Shown: piece by piece, positions 25,348-35,308 of the stretch
How positions within the stretch are numbered: the stretch's first letter is position 1
Layout: every line of letters starts with the position of its first letter
Assembly: GCF_000285515.1 (NCBI RefSeq)
Contig: NZ_HE610957.1
Span: 71,294 to 135,293, forward strand
DNA length: 64,000 nucleotides
Direction: 5' to 3'
From: Paenibacillus senegalensis JC66
Lineage (GTDB): Bacteria > Bacillota > Bacilli > Paenibacillales > NBRC-103111
Made by a program: the position numbers and the translations under genes
The notes under the pieces: generated by a model
Databases searched by the model: none
Told to the model about the DNA's origin: nothing
The model's input: only the letters and a program-made list of their open reading frames with translations

Positions 25348-25470
25348 GGAGGCTCATCCTCTCCCGTTAGTAACAGAAAATCACACTAAAATCAATAGAG
25401 GGCAAGCCGGGAATTCGGTTGGAACAAGCGTAATCCAGAATGCCCAACAGCGGGAAAACTGAAGGAGGAC

Positions 25471-26358
25471 ATGATGAATATAAATGAAGTGTTGGAGCGG
25501 GCCAAGCTGTTTCTTTATCGAAATGGACGCCTGCTGGACCGCAGACGATTTGAGTATTTTTTTGAAGGGGGCAGTAAAGAAGCGGTAATTGAAGCGCTGC
25601 GGAGTTATCAAAACCCGGATGGTGGCTTTGGAAACGCACTGGAGCCGGATATCCGTTGTCCCTACAGTCAGCCTATACCGACGGAAGTGGCACTTCACAT
25701 TATGGACGAGCTCGATTATTTTCCGCCAGATCTGCTGGAAGGAATCATTAACTACGTTAAACAAACAACACTATCTGAAGGCGGCCTGCCTTTAATCTTC
25801 CGGAATGCGGGGGAGTATCCTTCCACACCATGGTGGAAAGTCGAGCGGGACGATCTGCCATCAATGAACCCTACCGGGACTATCATCGGCCTGTTGTATA
25901 AGCAAAAAACGAGGACGGACTTTTTTAGAGAAGACTGGTTTAAGAAATCTGTCCATTTTTTATGGCACTATATGGAGACAGAAAAACCTAAAGGTTATCA
26001 TGATGGTATTCATTGGATCACTTTTTTACAGCACACACCCGAAACCGCAAGAGCGGAAAAATATTTGAAAAAGGTGGACGAATGGCTTCAGCTTCCAGAA
26101 ACAATAGAACTGGATCCCGAAGCTGAAGGGTATGTGCACAAAGTGCTGGATTGGGTACCGCAAAAAGGCGATTACCCCGGAAAGTTTATCTCTGACACCG
26201 ATGTAAACGTCCATCTGCAAGCCCTAATCCGTCAACAGGCTGAGGACGGGGGATGGCCAATAAGCTGGCAGGCTGTTGGACCCGGTGCGGAAGCCGAGTG
26301 GAGAGGCTATCTTACAGTCGAGAGATTAAAGACTTTGCGATCTTACGGGATAATCTAG
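25471..26358 (+). CDS. Alpha/alpha-toroid (prenyltransferase/terpenoid-cyclase fold) protein
   Basis: A 295-residue protein with terpenoid-cyclase/prenyltransferase type repeats: LRSYQNPDGGFGNALEPDIR near residue 45, GGLPLIF, and QAEDGGWPISW near the C-terminus, where the Q-x-x-DGG-W pattern marks the QW-like turns. There is no DxDD or obvious zinc triad, so it need not be a true cyclase. ATG 25471 (or 25474) follows GAAGGAGGAC. It is downstream of the WYL regulator with 123 bases between, and may be its target. Function unknown. Confidence 0.72.
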   Translation: MMNINEVLERAKLFLYRNGRLLDRRRFEYFFEGGSKEAVIEALRSYQNPDGGFGNALEPDIRCPYSQPIPTEVALHIMDELDYFPPDLLEGIINYVKQTTLSEGGLPLIFRNAGEYPSTPWWKVERDDLPSMNPTGTIIGLLYKQKTRTDFFREDWFKKSVHFLWHYMETEKPKGYHDGIHWITFLQHTPETARAEKYLKKVDEWLQLPETIELDPEAEGYVHKVLDWVPQKGDYPGKFISDTDVNVHLQALIRQQAEDGGWPISWQAVGPGAEAEWRGYLTVERLKTLRSYGII

Positions 26359-26441
26359 CTGGCCTTAAACCGTTCGGAAAAGGCTGCTTGGAAAACTAAG
26401 GGACCCCCTAAAAGCCTCCATAAAAGACGCAAGTCTTTACT

Positions 26442-27854
26442 TCAGACCATACCCGTTTTCTCCAGGAGAAGCGTTAACTCAAGATTGCTGCAGCATTGCT
26501 CCAGATCTGATATACCAGCCCAATACAGCATTAATTCATTCCGCATTTTATTCATTTGCTCGCCATTCAGTCCCAATTCACTATGAAGGCGAAAACTTTG
26601 AATAATTTCCCTGTATAAGGTAAACCGTGACGGTTCCGAGGGTAAAGGAGGGTGGCTGGCATCCGTTCCACGTTCCGCTGCTTTCCTCATTGCGGGTATG
26701 CTTAAGGTGTTACGGCGGATTAACGCCTGGTAGTCAAATGACGTGAACTCATTGACGAGCAGCTTGGCTTCTTCCTTACGGGCACACTGCCTGGATACGG
26801 CTAGGCCCACGACCAGATTCAAGGTAAGGGAAGAGTTAAGCGCTGGCAATGGGGCGATATCAAATTGAAAGGGAGCATCCTGGAAAAAGTTCAAGCCAAA
26901 ATAGGTGGTCATGATCATCGTAATTTTACCGGTTCCAAACAGCTGCTCCGCTTCCAAATCGCTCTGGGACAGGAAGGAGGTGACCCCTTGCCGGGAAAGT
27001 ACTTCCCGGCTCATGCGCACGGCATCCCGCAAGCGTTCATCTCCCACAGCGGGATCGGACAGGCTGCTGTCCGGGGCAAGCCTGTTCTTTTGCAGCAAAA
27101 AAATAGGCCAACGGTTATCCGATAAGGCATGATAATAAAAACCGATGTGTTTGCCAAGTTTAGTAATTTCCTCGGCTACTTGAAGCAGATGATCCCAGGT
27201 CCAGCTGCTGTCCGGCTCAGGCAAATCCAGCTCCTCAAAATGATCCTTATTGTAAGCCAGAATAACCGGTGAAAATGTAAAGGGCACAGCGTACTGCTTT
27301 GCTCCTTTCTGAAAGGCTGAAAGCAAAAAAGGATAGATATCCGGACTGGATTCTATAGGCTCAAGCAGCCGTTCCATGCTGTCCGCTTCATGGCTTTCCA
27401 CAAAGCTTTGATGATTAAACATCGCTATATCAATAAGATCAGCCTGAAGGTAATGCTTCATCAGATGCAGATCATCAAATTTAAACGGAATCGGAATTAA
27501 TTTAATCTGAATATGAGGATGCCGACTGCGGAACATTTCCACCATGGCTGACAAGTCCGTCTGCTTTAACATGGCAGGATAATAACCTAACCGCAAGGTA
27601 ATTTCCGGGTTGGCTCCTGGGCAGCTTACCTTGTTTCCTATTCGTGGAATTTTCTGTACATAACCCTGATTCACTAATAAATCCAAAGCTTTGCGAACAG
27701 AATGCTTGCTAAGGCTGTACTGTTCGGCTAACTCCAGCTCGGACGGCAAAAAATCCCCTTCCTTCAATTCCCCCCTGTCAATCTCGTTTTGGATAGCTGA
27801 GATCAAACTGTCTACTTTACTTCGAAGAACGGATTGTCTAGTTTTACGACTCAC
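26442..27854 (-). CDS. GntR-type regulator fused to a solute-binding-protein domain
   Basis: A 470-residue fusion. Residues about 10-80 are a GntR winged helix (LPSELELAEQYSLSKHSVRK, ALDLLVNQGYVQKIPRIG). Residues about 88-470 are a carbohydrate solute-binding fold as in MalE-type proteins (MFRSRHPHIQIKLIPIPF, QYAVPFTFSPVILAYNKDHF, WTWDHLLQVAEEITKLG), but without signal peptide, so it works in the cytoplasm as a sugar sensor. It is divergent from the sugar operon at 28386 with 530 bases between; tandem 21-bp repeats and a cre site lie in that gap. It is the obvious local regulator. A TTG/GTG-rich start region makes ATG 27854 likely but not certain. Confidence 0.87.
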   Translation of the reverse strand: MSRKTRQSVLRSKVDSLISAIQNEIDRGELKEGDFLPSELELAEQYSLSKHSVRKALDLLVNQGYVQKIPRIGNKVSCPGANPEITLRLGYYPAMLKQTDLSAMVEMFRSRHPHIQIKLIPIPFKFDDLHLMKHYLQADLIDIAMFNHQSFVESHEADSMERLLEPIESSPDIYPFLLSAFQKGAKQYAVPFTFSPVILAYNKDHFEELDLPEPDSSWTWDHLLQVAEEITKLGKHIGFYYHALSDNRWPIFLLQKNRLAPDSSLSDPAVGDERLRDAVRMSREVLSRQGVTSFLSQSDLEAEQLFGTGKITMIMTTYFGLNFFQDAPFQFDIAPLPALNSSLTLNLVVGLAVSRQCARKEEAKLLVNEFTSFDYQALIRRNTLSIPAMRKAAERGTDASHPPLPSEPSRFTLYREIIQSFRLHSELGLNGEQMNKMRNELMLYWAGISDLEQCCSNLELTLLLEKTGMV

Positions 27855-27939
27855 TTGAATCCTCCTAATGCTGAAGGTGAAATAAAAAAAATATTCATCT
27901 ATTTGCTCTATAAGGGAAGAGCTGAACTGTATCTGGTTG

Positions 27940-27981
27940 AAGTGTGAAAGTAACCCAAATAAGTGTGGAAGTAACCTAAAT
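27940..27981. repeat. Two tandem 21-bp repeats, candidate operator
   Basis: AAGTGTGAAAGTAACCCAAAT (27940-27960) is followed at once by AAGTGTGGAAGTAACCTAAAT (27961-27981): 19 of 21 bases agree. It lies about 90 bases before the fusion regulator's start. A period of 21 bases puts both copies on one face of the helix, as for a cooperative regulator. Confidence 0.45.
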
Positions 27982-28276
27982 AAACAAAGTAAATCAGGCT
28001 AGGACTAGAGCAGTCTTTACAAACCAGTATAATTCAACACACAAGAAAAGTCACGTGCACCTGCAAGAAAGAAAATTATTGGATCGAATCAGGTTGCATA
28101 TTCAATGGTTGCATTATTGCTATGGTTGCTTTGTTTATTTATTAAAAGTAATGGCTTGTCTATAGATACAGAAAGCTTACTTAACTTTAACCAAGCTATA
28201 AGAGGAAAAGTGAAGCATGCTGCTTGATATGCGGGGGAGTATTAAAAGTCTAAAAATAAAAATGCAGTGATGTGTA

Positions 28277-28306
28277 TTGACAGCGCTTTCTCGACACGGT
28301 TATAAT
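28277..28306 (+). promoter_or_regulatory. Consensus promoter with overlapping cre (CcpA) site
   Basis: TTGACA (28277-28282), 18 bases, TATAAT (28301-28306). The bases 28278-28291, TGACAGCGCTTTCT, match the cre consensus TGWAARCGYTWNCW at 13 of 14 positions, so CcpA bound here would block the -35 and cause glucose repression of the downstream sugar operon. Confidence 0.7.
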
Positions 28307-28385
28307 CCAACCAGATACATACCAATGAATGATTTTATGTTTTTGGTCTAAATGTGATATGGAATTTGGATGGGAGGCAGAGAAA

Positions 28386-29390
28386 TTGTATGTCATTCAT
28401 GCGAAAAAGGGTCAGATTGAGTATAGCTTGGAAGAAAAACCTGCAGCAGGTAAACATCAGGTTCTTATCCGGACTGTATGTTCTGCTATAAGTCCGGGAA
28501 CAGAGCTTATGATTGCCCGTCGTCCCAATGAGCAGGCAGCCGCTCTAGGCTATAGCGCAGCCGGATATATTGAGGAAATGAATGGCGATTGCGGTCCTCT
28601 GCATCCCGGTCAGCGAGTAGCCTGCTATGGAGGTCCGTATGTCCGTCATGCCGAGTGGCTGGCTGTTCCCCGTAATTTGGTGGTGCCTATACCAGACGGC
28701 GTATCGTTCGAGGAAGCTTCCTTCGTTGGTCTTGGAGCCATTGCTATACATGCCCTGAGAAAAAGCTCGCTGCAGTTTGGCGAGTCGGCAGCGGTTATAG
28801 GGCTGGGCATTATCGGCCAATTGGTTGCCCAAATTGCCAATGCTGCCAGCTACCAATTAGCTGTGTACGATCTACTGGAAGAAAGAAGGAGAGTGCTTCA
28901 GAATATGCTGCCGGCATGCCGGACGGCTGTTACTTCACAAGAGTTGTCAGAGTCTTGCTCCGAATTATCACAAGGAAGGGGGGTTGATGCAGTTCTTTTG
29001 TGTGCAAACGCTTCCGACGGACATTTAATCGATCTTGCGCTTAATTTGGTTCGCGAGCGCGGGCAGGTTGTCGTTGTTGGTGATATGAAGCTTGATTTCA
29101 GCCGCAGCCTGATGTTTCGAAAGGAAGCTGGTGTCGTCGTCTCCAGAGCAGGAGGTCCAGGCCGTGGTGACGAGCTATACGAACGGCAAGGCCAGGATTA
29201 TCCCTATGCCTTCGCCCGTTGGACAGAAGGAAGGAATATGGGAGAGTTTATGAGGCTGTTGGAACGCAGGGCCATTCAAATTTCTCCGCTGATTACGGGA
29301 GAAGTCGCTTTTAATAATGTAAAGGAAGCGTACGACAGGTATAAGAATGCACCGGACCGTACACTGGGCATGGTCATCCGCTATGATTAA
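28386..29390 (+). CDS. Zinc-type MDR dehydrogenase of a sugar operon
   Basis: A 334-residue medium-chain dehydrogenase. It has VLIRTVCSAISPGTELMIAR (the SPGTE variant of the N-terminal motif), GYSAAGYIEE, PGQRVACYGGPYVRHAEW and a Rossmann fold AAVIGLGIIGQLVAQIANAA. I choose TTG 28386, 8 bases after GGGAGG; earlier in-frame ATGs at 28329 and 28359 lack a site. First gene of the operon behind the cre promoter. It may oxidise the imported sugar or sugar acid. The zinc ligands are not all evident, so metal use is open. Confidence 0.8.
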   Translation: MYVIHAKKGQIEYSLEEKPAAGKHQVLIRTVCSAISPGTELMIARRPNEQAAALGYSAAGYIEEMNGDCGPLHPGQRVACYGGPYVRHAEWLAVPRNLVVPIPDGVSFEEASFVGLGAIAIHALRKSSLQFGESAAVIGLGIIGQLVAQIANAASYQLAVYDLLEERRRVLQNMLPACRTAVTSQELSESCSELSQGRGVDAVLLCANASDGHLIDLALNLVRERGQVVVVGDMKLDFSRSLMFRKEAGVVVSRAGGPGRGDELYERQGQDYPYAFARWTEGRNMGEFMRLLERRAIQISPLITGEVAFNNVKEAYDRYKNAPDRTLGMVIRYD

Positions 29391-29494
29391 ATCTTTTGCT
29401 TTTGGCATCTCATAACTACTCACATTGTGTGCACTTCGCTCATGAAGCAAATGAGAGGCATATAACAAAAACGAAAATCAAGGAGGCTGCTGCA

Positions 29495-31092
29495 ATGAAT
29501 TATCGCAAATGGGCTGTTGGCATGAGTCTCGCTCTGGCACTTACGGCTTGTTCCTCTGGAACGGGAACAGAAGGAGGGGGGACAGAAGGAGAAGCAAAAA
29601 CCGAGGGAGGCTCGGCAGTTGAATCGGCTAACCCTGATGAAAAAAAATGACGATTACGGCCATGAAGTTTGGCTACGGTGAGCTGCCGCCTAATGATGGT
29701 CCGGGGGTTCAAGCCATTAATGAGCGGTTCAATGTCGATTACCAGATCACACAGGTGCCTGTCGCCAGTTACGGGGAAAAATTAAGCGCGGTATTTGCTT
29801 CGGGCTCGATCCCAGACATGATCGCTTTTGAAGCATCGGATCTTAACAATCGCTATGTCAAATTTGCCCAGCAAAACGCGTTTCTGGCGCTGGACGATTA
29901 CATTGAAGATTATCCATCACTGAAAGTCGTCCCTGATTTTGTATGGGATCAATTTCGGGTAGACGGAAAAATCTATGCGATTCCCAAATACTACCCGCGC
30001 TTCGGCTTCCTTCCGATGATCCGTCAGGATTGGCTTGATAATTTAGGTCTTGACGTGCCCACGAATTATGAAGAGCTGAAGGAAGTGGCCTTGGCTTTTA
30101 CACGGGATGACCCGGACGGTAACGGAAAGGATGATACCTATGGCATTGCTCTTGGTAAAGACATTAACCCCAATTATAACTTAGGCGCATATTGGGATCC
30201 GGGGGCATGGTATCACAAAAATGAAGACGGTAATTTTATCCCGGGTATCATTTCGGAGGCAAGGAAGGAATTCATCGAGCTGCTGGCTGAGCTGTACCAG
30301 GCAAACGCAATCACGAGAGATTTCGCTACCTTGGATTGGAACGCAACCAATAAGGAGTTTTATTCAGGAACAGCCGGTATCTTTATCGGAACACCGCGGG
30401 GAATGATCCAGGCTAATTCCGACAGTCTGCTTGCACTCGATCCGAATGCCAAATTTACGTTTATGGCTCCGGCTGTTGCTCCGGACGGATCTCAAGGACT
30501 CGCATCCAGCAGCGGTTTTGTCGGTTTCATGACAATATCTGCCGAAGCAGGCAAGGATCCCGATAAAGTACGTCGGATTCTGGATATAACCGAAGTCGGG
30601 CGCGGCTTCATTCCTGTAGACGAGATGAATCCTGACAATCCCGATTATGACTGGATCATGGGCGGCATCGGTATCGGATATGACGTAACGGACGGAGAAA
30701 TCGTTGTAAACCAGGAAGCGCTAAAGGCTGGGGTCCGGCCTACAACTTATTTGCTTGATGATGTCCCTTGGCCAGAGAATGAGGCGGATAAAGTTTATAG
30801 CTACGCTAATCCGATACTGAATGATGTTGTACAGGAAATGCTGCAGCTTCACGGACAAAGCAAGTTTTATGGTTCGCCGCACTACGCCGTACCTTCACCA
30901 ACCCAACAGACCAAAGGAGCGGAATTGAACCAGTTCCTGCTTGGTGAGCAGTCCAAGATGATTACAGGCCAGCGGCCGATTAGCGAATGGGAGGCGATGG
31001 TCGAGGAATGGATGGCAAAGGGTGGTGCTGATTGGATCAAAGAAGTAAATGAAGGGACCACGCTAGAAAATCCTGAGGATGCTTGGGAGTAG
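29495..31092 (+). pseudogene. Frameshifted sugar-binding lipoprotein of the ABC transporter
   Basis: An extracellular solute-binding lipoprotein, 532 residues if the A8 run at 29640-29647 had nine As. The signal reads WAVGMSLALALTACSS with the lipid Cys at residue 19, followed by a Gly/Glu-rich linker. As given, the frame stops at 29650. One more A joins ESANPDEKK to MTITAMKFGYGELPP, and the rest continues unbroken: FASGSIPDMIAFEASDLNNR, IYAIPKYYPRFGFLPMIRQD, and GIFIGTPRGM. The LipO/YtcQ-type family binds oligosaccharides. ATG 29495 follows AAGGAGG. It is followed by two permease genes. Confidence 0.85.
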
Positions 31093-31127
31093 GTGACAGC
31101 AAAGATAACGGACGAGGAGGAGCTTGG

Positions 31128-32084
31128 ATGGAACAACGTCCTTCTCCCGCCGAGACGGCGGGTACGATAGCAGCAGGAAAGAAACGGGCCTTGCCTTTCA
31201 TCTGGCGCAAGCGTTACGCGTATATACTGGTTCTGCCCGGACTTATTTATTTTATCGTTTACAGATATGTGCCGATGCTGGGTTCGGTTATCGCCTTTCA
31301 GGATTACAGCCCGTTTCTCGGTTTTGCGGGAAGCCCGTGGGTCGGATTGCAGCACTTCGCTACCATTTTTGAAGATGACGAGGTGGTGCGTGTGCTGTGG
31401 AACACGCTGGCCCTATCGTTTTTGCAGATCGTATTCGCCTTTCCGGCACCGATCATCCTGGCTTTAATGCTGAACGAAGTACGGAGCGGGCTGTACAAAA
31501 GACTGATTCAATCGGTTGTTTACCTGCCTCATTTTCTGTCATGGGTCATTGTGGTGGGAGTCTTTACCATCTTCTTAAGAGGGAGCGGGCTTGTAAATAC
31601 GTTCTTGCAGCTGGAATTTGGCATCGGCCCGATTGATTTCTTGACTAACCCCTCTTTCTTCCGGCCGCTGATCGTGCTGCAGGTGATATGGAAGGAGGCA
31701 GGCTGGGGAACGATCATTTTTTTGGCGGCTCTCTCTGGCATCAGTCCCAGTCTGTATGAAGCGGCTGTCATGGATGGGGCCGGACGCTGGCGCCAGCTGT
31801 GGCATATTACGCTGCCCGGGATCCGCAGTACGATTGTCATTCTGCTTATTTTACGATTGGGCAATGTACTGGACAGCGGCTTCGAACAGATTTTCCTTAT
31901 GCTGAATTCATTCAATATGGAGATTGGGAATGTACTGGACACATACGTGTATTTCAAAGGAATTCATCAATCCGATTACAGCTTTGCAACGGCTGTCGGT
32001 TTGTTCAAAGGGCTGATTGGCCTGATCCTGGTGGTGGCTGCTAACCGTTTGGCCAAGAAATTCGGGGAGGAGGGCATTTACTGA
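31128..32084 (+). CDS. CUT1 sugar ABC transporter permease (LplB-like)
   Basis: A 318-residue membrane permease with six segments. It has the typical beginning YILVLPGLIYFIVYRYVPML and the EAA loop EAAVMDGAGRWRQLWHITLP (about residues 205-224), which docks on the ATPase. ATG 31128 follows GAGGAGGAG. The stop overlaps the next start by one base. Like most operons of this LplB/YtcP type it has no ATPase gene, so a shared MsmX-like ATPase encoded elsewhere probably powers it. Confidence 0.92.
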   Translation: MEQRPSPAETAGTIAAGKKRALPFIWRKRYAYILVLPGLIYFIVYRYVPMLGSVIAFQDYSPFLGFAGSPWVGLQHFATIFEDDEVVRVLWNTLALSFLQIVFAFPAPIILALMLNEVRSGLYKRLIQSVVYLPHFLSWVIVVGVFTIFLRGSGLVNTFLQLEFGIGPIDFLTNPSFFRPLIVLQVIWKEAGWGTIIFLAALSGISPSLYEAAVMDGAGRWRQLWHITLPGIRSTIVILLILRLGNVLDSGFEQIFLMLNSFNMEIGNVLDTYVYFKGIHQSDYSFATAVGLFKGLIGLILVVAANRLAKKFGEEGIY

Positions 32085-32989
32085 TGCTCGAAAAATTTAA
32101 ACGAAGCAGTACAGCTATCCGCAGGCCGGTTTCCAGCATAGCCTTTGATCTGATTAACCTGCTTCTGCTCGGAGGAATCGGGGCCGTGATGCTGCTTCCT
32201 TTTGTATATATTTTCGCGGTATCGTTCTCCAGCCTGCATGAATACATGGCTAGCGATTTGCTGCTGTGGCCGAAGGAATGGGTACTCGATGCCTACCGCT
32301 ACATTTTTGCCTCCGATTCTTTCGTCCGCTCCCTTGGAGTAACCACATTTGTGACGGTGATGGGCACCCTGGTTAATCTGTTATTTACTTCAGCGATGGC
32401 ATATGGGCTGACGCGGCGCTTGCCAGGACAGTCGTTCATGCTGTTCATGGTGCTTTTTACCATACTGTTCTCGGCAGGGATGATCCCTACCTATTTAACG
32501 ATCCGGGCGACCGGGCTTCTGGATAGCCTTTGGGCACTTATCATTCCTTCAGCGATCGCCCCGTTCAATCTGATCGTGATGCGCCAATTCTTTCTAAGCA
32601 TTCCTGAGGAGTTGAATGAGGCCGCCTTCATCGATGGTGCCAATGAGCTGCAGACGTTTGCCCGAGTCATTCTCCCTCTCTCAAAGCCGGCACTGGCCAC
32701 GTTTTGCCTGTTTTATGCTGTTGGTCATTGGAACAATTATTTTGCCGGTATTTTGTACTTAAACGATCAGACCAAATGGCCGATTCAAGTGGTGCTCAGG
32801 CAGATTGTTGTCTTAAATGATCCAATGAATTCGCTCGGTGCGGTGGAAATGATCATGGAGAATCCTCCACCGCCGGAAACGATTCAAATGGCGGCTATTT
32901 TGGTGGCAACCCTGCCGATTTTGATCGTTTATCCATTTTTACAGAAGCATTTTGCCAAAGGGGTTATGATCGGCTCCATTAAGGGATAG
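32084..32989 (+). CDS. CUT1 sugar ABC transporter permease (YtcP-like)
   Basis: A 301-residue second permease. It has AIRRPVSSIAFDLINLLLLG at the start, then YIFAVSFSSLHEYM, and the EAA loop NEAAFIDGANELQTFARVIL (about residues 183-202). The C-terminus LPILIVYPFLQKHFAKGVMI, then GSIKG, is standard for this family. Its ATG overlaps the previous stop by one base. It pairs with the 31128 permease and the lipoprotein to import the substrate. Confidence 0.92.
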   Translation: MLEKFKRSSTAIRRPVSSIAFDLINLLLLGGIGAVMLLPFVYIFAVSFSSLHEYMASDLLLWPKEWVLDAYRYIFASDSFVRSLGVTTFVTVMGTLVNLLFTSAMAYGLTRRLPGQSFMLFMVLFTILFSAGMIPTYLTIRATGLLDSLWALIIPSAIAPFNLIVMRQFFLSIPEELNEAAFIDGANELQTFARVILPLSKPALATFCLFYAVGHWNNYFAGILYLNDQTKWPIQVVLRQIVVLNDPMNSLGAVEMIMENPPPPETIQMAAILVATLPILIVYPFLQKHFAKGVMIGSIKG

Positions 32990-33104
32990 CGTATGAGGAT
33001 GGTTTCTTTTAATAGACACTGATAGTTTTGAGTCCAATACCAAAATGAAAGTTAGTTGTTGGAAATTTCTGAAGTATAGAACTCTAATGGAAAGGAACAG
33101 GAGT

Positions 33105-35102
33105 ATGAATGAATTCGGAAGCGCTGTTCAGGTAAAGAGAATCTCGGGGAGAACGGCAGGTACATTGGAAGAGTTGGGTCCTGCCATTCACAATTCCACA
33201 TCCCATGCCGCGTCATTCTCGATAAACGGCGATTTGATATATGTAACTTTGGATGGGGCTCATGGTGAAGATGCCAGGCTGGGCATCATTGACCTGGATA
33301 AAGAAAGTGTTGTAAAGCTGGTCCGTTTGCCAGGAGCAATGGGGGGCTTTACGATGACGACAGCAGAAGATGGCAGCATATATGTTGCTTCATACAATCA
33401 AGGGAACGTCTATCGCTATCATCCAAAGACTGATCAACTGGACCATATAGGAAGACCGACTCCAGAAACGACGTTCGGCTACTCCTTAATTCCGGCAGGA
33501 GAAGGTAGAATTTATGGCGGAACTTATCCTGGCGCCGTCTTTTACGAATACGATCCAGCCTCTGGCTTCCGAGCGTTCGGTCCGCAGCCGTTCGTATCCG
33601 GGGAGCATTATGTGCGAAGTCTCGCCCATTGGAAAGAAGCCGGAGTGACGTATGTCGGAATCGGCTCTCATCCGTACTTGAGAAGGTATGTTCATGCCAC
33701 GGGCGAGCAGACGGAGCTGCTCCCCGAGAAGTACCGGGAAGATGACGAGTTCGTCTATGACTTGAACCTCCAGGAAGGAAAGCTGTTCGTTCGCCTGCAT
33801 CCTTCCGCCCGGATGCTGGTGTACGCATTATCTATTGATGAACATGGCGTAATCGAGGAGCAGCTTGAATGCGAATTGCCTGCAGTGTCTAGTCTGGGCG
33901 TCTCTCCCGTGCATGAAGGCGCTGTCTACTATACACGGGTAGGAAAGCTGTACCGCTATGAATTGGATTCAAAAACAACCGCTCCGCTCGATGTGGATAC
34001 GACGATCTCTCCATATAATCTCGGACTTGTCGAGCTGGAGGACCAGGAGCTGTATCCGGGCAAAACGCTGGTCGGAGCCGGCAGCCGCATGGGAAAGACA
34101 AGACTGTTTAAATACAATTTGCAATCCGGCCGGCTTCATCTCGCCGACCTGGATATCGAAGGAGTTCCGACGAACATCCAGTGTGTGTTTGCCGCTTCAA
34201 ACGGAGGTATTTATACCGGCGCTTTTCTTGTAGGCGGCAATTCGGTATTTAATCCGCTCAGCGGCCAGTTCAAGGAATATAAAGGAGTCGGACAAACAGA
34301 AGCGATAGCAGAATTAGGCGGCCGGATGTATTTCAGTGTTTATCCGTTAGCTAAGCTGTTCGAATACGACCCCAGCCGTCCCTGGACACTCGATAAGGGC
34401 GGTGATAACCCGCGCCTGCTGTTTAACCTGGCAGCTGAGGAGCAGGATCGCCCTTACGGGCTAGCCGTTATCGGCGATGTGCTTTACATCGGCACGATAT
34501 GCGGCTACGGCAAACTCGGCGGCTCTATCGTTGCTTACCGGCCTGCGGATGGAACTCGCCAGGTGTATCGGAATCCGCTGCCGGATTTGAGCATCGTCGC
34601 GCTCCTCACAGCGGGAGGGCTGCTCTATGGCGGCACGACGATATGGGGCGGACTGGGAATAGCCCCGACGCGAACGGCAGCAGAGCTGCTGGTCTTCGAT
34701 CCTGCCAGCGGACGTGCCAAAGGCATTCCGCTTCCCGTACCGGACATTCAGGCGCTGACTGCGCTGGCTGCAGGGCCGGACGGCTTGCTCTGGGGCATGG
34801 GCGAAGGCTATCTGTTTGCGTTTGATCGCCAAGAGGAGCGGTTTGTTCATACGGCCCATTTGTTTCCAGATCACCGCTACGGCAGCCAATCGGTATGGCG
34901 CGATGCTTCGCTGTTATTCGGTCGTGATGGTTCTTTATACGGCACCGTTCAAGGGACGATGCTGTTCCGCTACTCGCCGGTTCGTAGTGAATTGGAGCTG
35001 CTTGCAGAGGATGGAGCGCGTTTTTTAGCTGAAGACCGAGAAGGCACACTCTATTTTTCCGATGGCAAAACGCGCCTTCGAAGATACACGCTATACAGAT
35101 AG
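33105..35102 (+). CDS. Large cytoplasmic beta-propeller protein of the sugar operon
   Basis: A 665-residue protein of repeated WD/kelch-like beta-propeller blades, with no signal peptide. Repeats such as GRIYGGTYPGAVFYEYDPAS, GGIYTGAFLVGGNSVFNPLS, LYIGTICGYGKLGGSIVAYR and LLYGGTTIWGGLG show the blade pattern with Y-GG and YDP turns. I take ATG 33105, behind AAAGGAACAGG; upstream ATGs lack a site. A paralogue with a signal peptide follows at 35309. Such proteins near sugar transporters often are lyases, epimerases or glycan-binding proteins, but no catalytic motif is plain here. Confidence 0.75.
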   Translation: MNEFGSAVQVKRISGRTAGTLEELGPAIHNSTSHAASFSINGDLIYVTLDGAHGEDARLGIIDLDKESVVKLVRLPGAMGGFTMTTAEDGSIYVASYNQGNVYRYHPKTDQLDHIGRPTPETTFGYSLIPAGEGRIYGGTYPGAVFYEYDPASGFRAFGPQPFVSGEHYVRSLAHWKEAGVTYVGIGSHPYLRRYVHATGEQTELLPEKYREDDEFVYDLNLQEGKLFVRLHPSARMLVYALSIDEHGVIEEQLECELPAVSSLGVSPVHEGAVYYTRVGKLYRYELDSKTTAPLDVDTTISPYNLGLVELEDQELYPGKTLVGAGSRMGKTRLFKYNLQSGRLHLADLDIEGVPTNIQCVFAASNGGIYTGAFLVGGNSVFNPLSGQFKEYKGVGQTEAIAELGGRMYFSVYPLAKLFEYDPSRPWTLDKGGDNPRLLFNLAAEEQDRPYGLAVIGDVLYIGTICGYGKLGGSIVAYRPADGTRQVYRNPLPDLSIVALLTAGGLLYGGTTIWGGLGIAPTRTAAELLVFDPASGRAKGIPLPVPDIQALTALAAGPDGLLWGMGEGYLFAFDRQEERFVHTAHLFPDHRYGSQSVWRDASLLFGRDGSLYGTVQGTMLFRYSPVRSELELLAEDGARFLAEDREGTLYFSDGKTRLRRYTLYR

Positions 35103-35308
35103 GAAGGAGGTGGGAGAAAGGAGATTTCACGGTAGCTGAAAGTGAAGCGGTAACGGCGCCAGCCAGCATTAAGCAGAATGAATCAAGTCATACCAAGAGA
35201 CAGAGATAAAGAAAGGAAACGGAGATAGAACAATAGCAGCGTTCCAACGATAGGTTTGTCCGATGGTGAGAGCTCAAGCATGAAAAAAAGGTTAAGGAGG
35301 ATTTGTCT

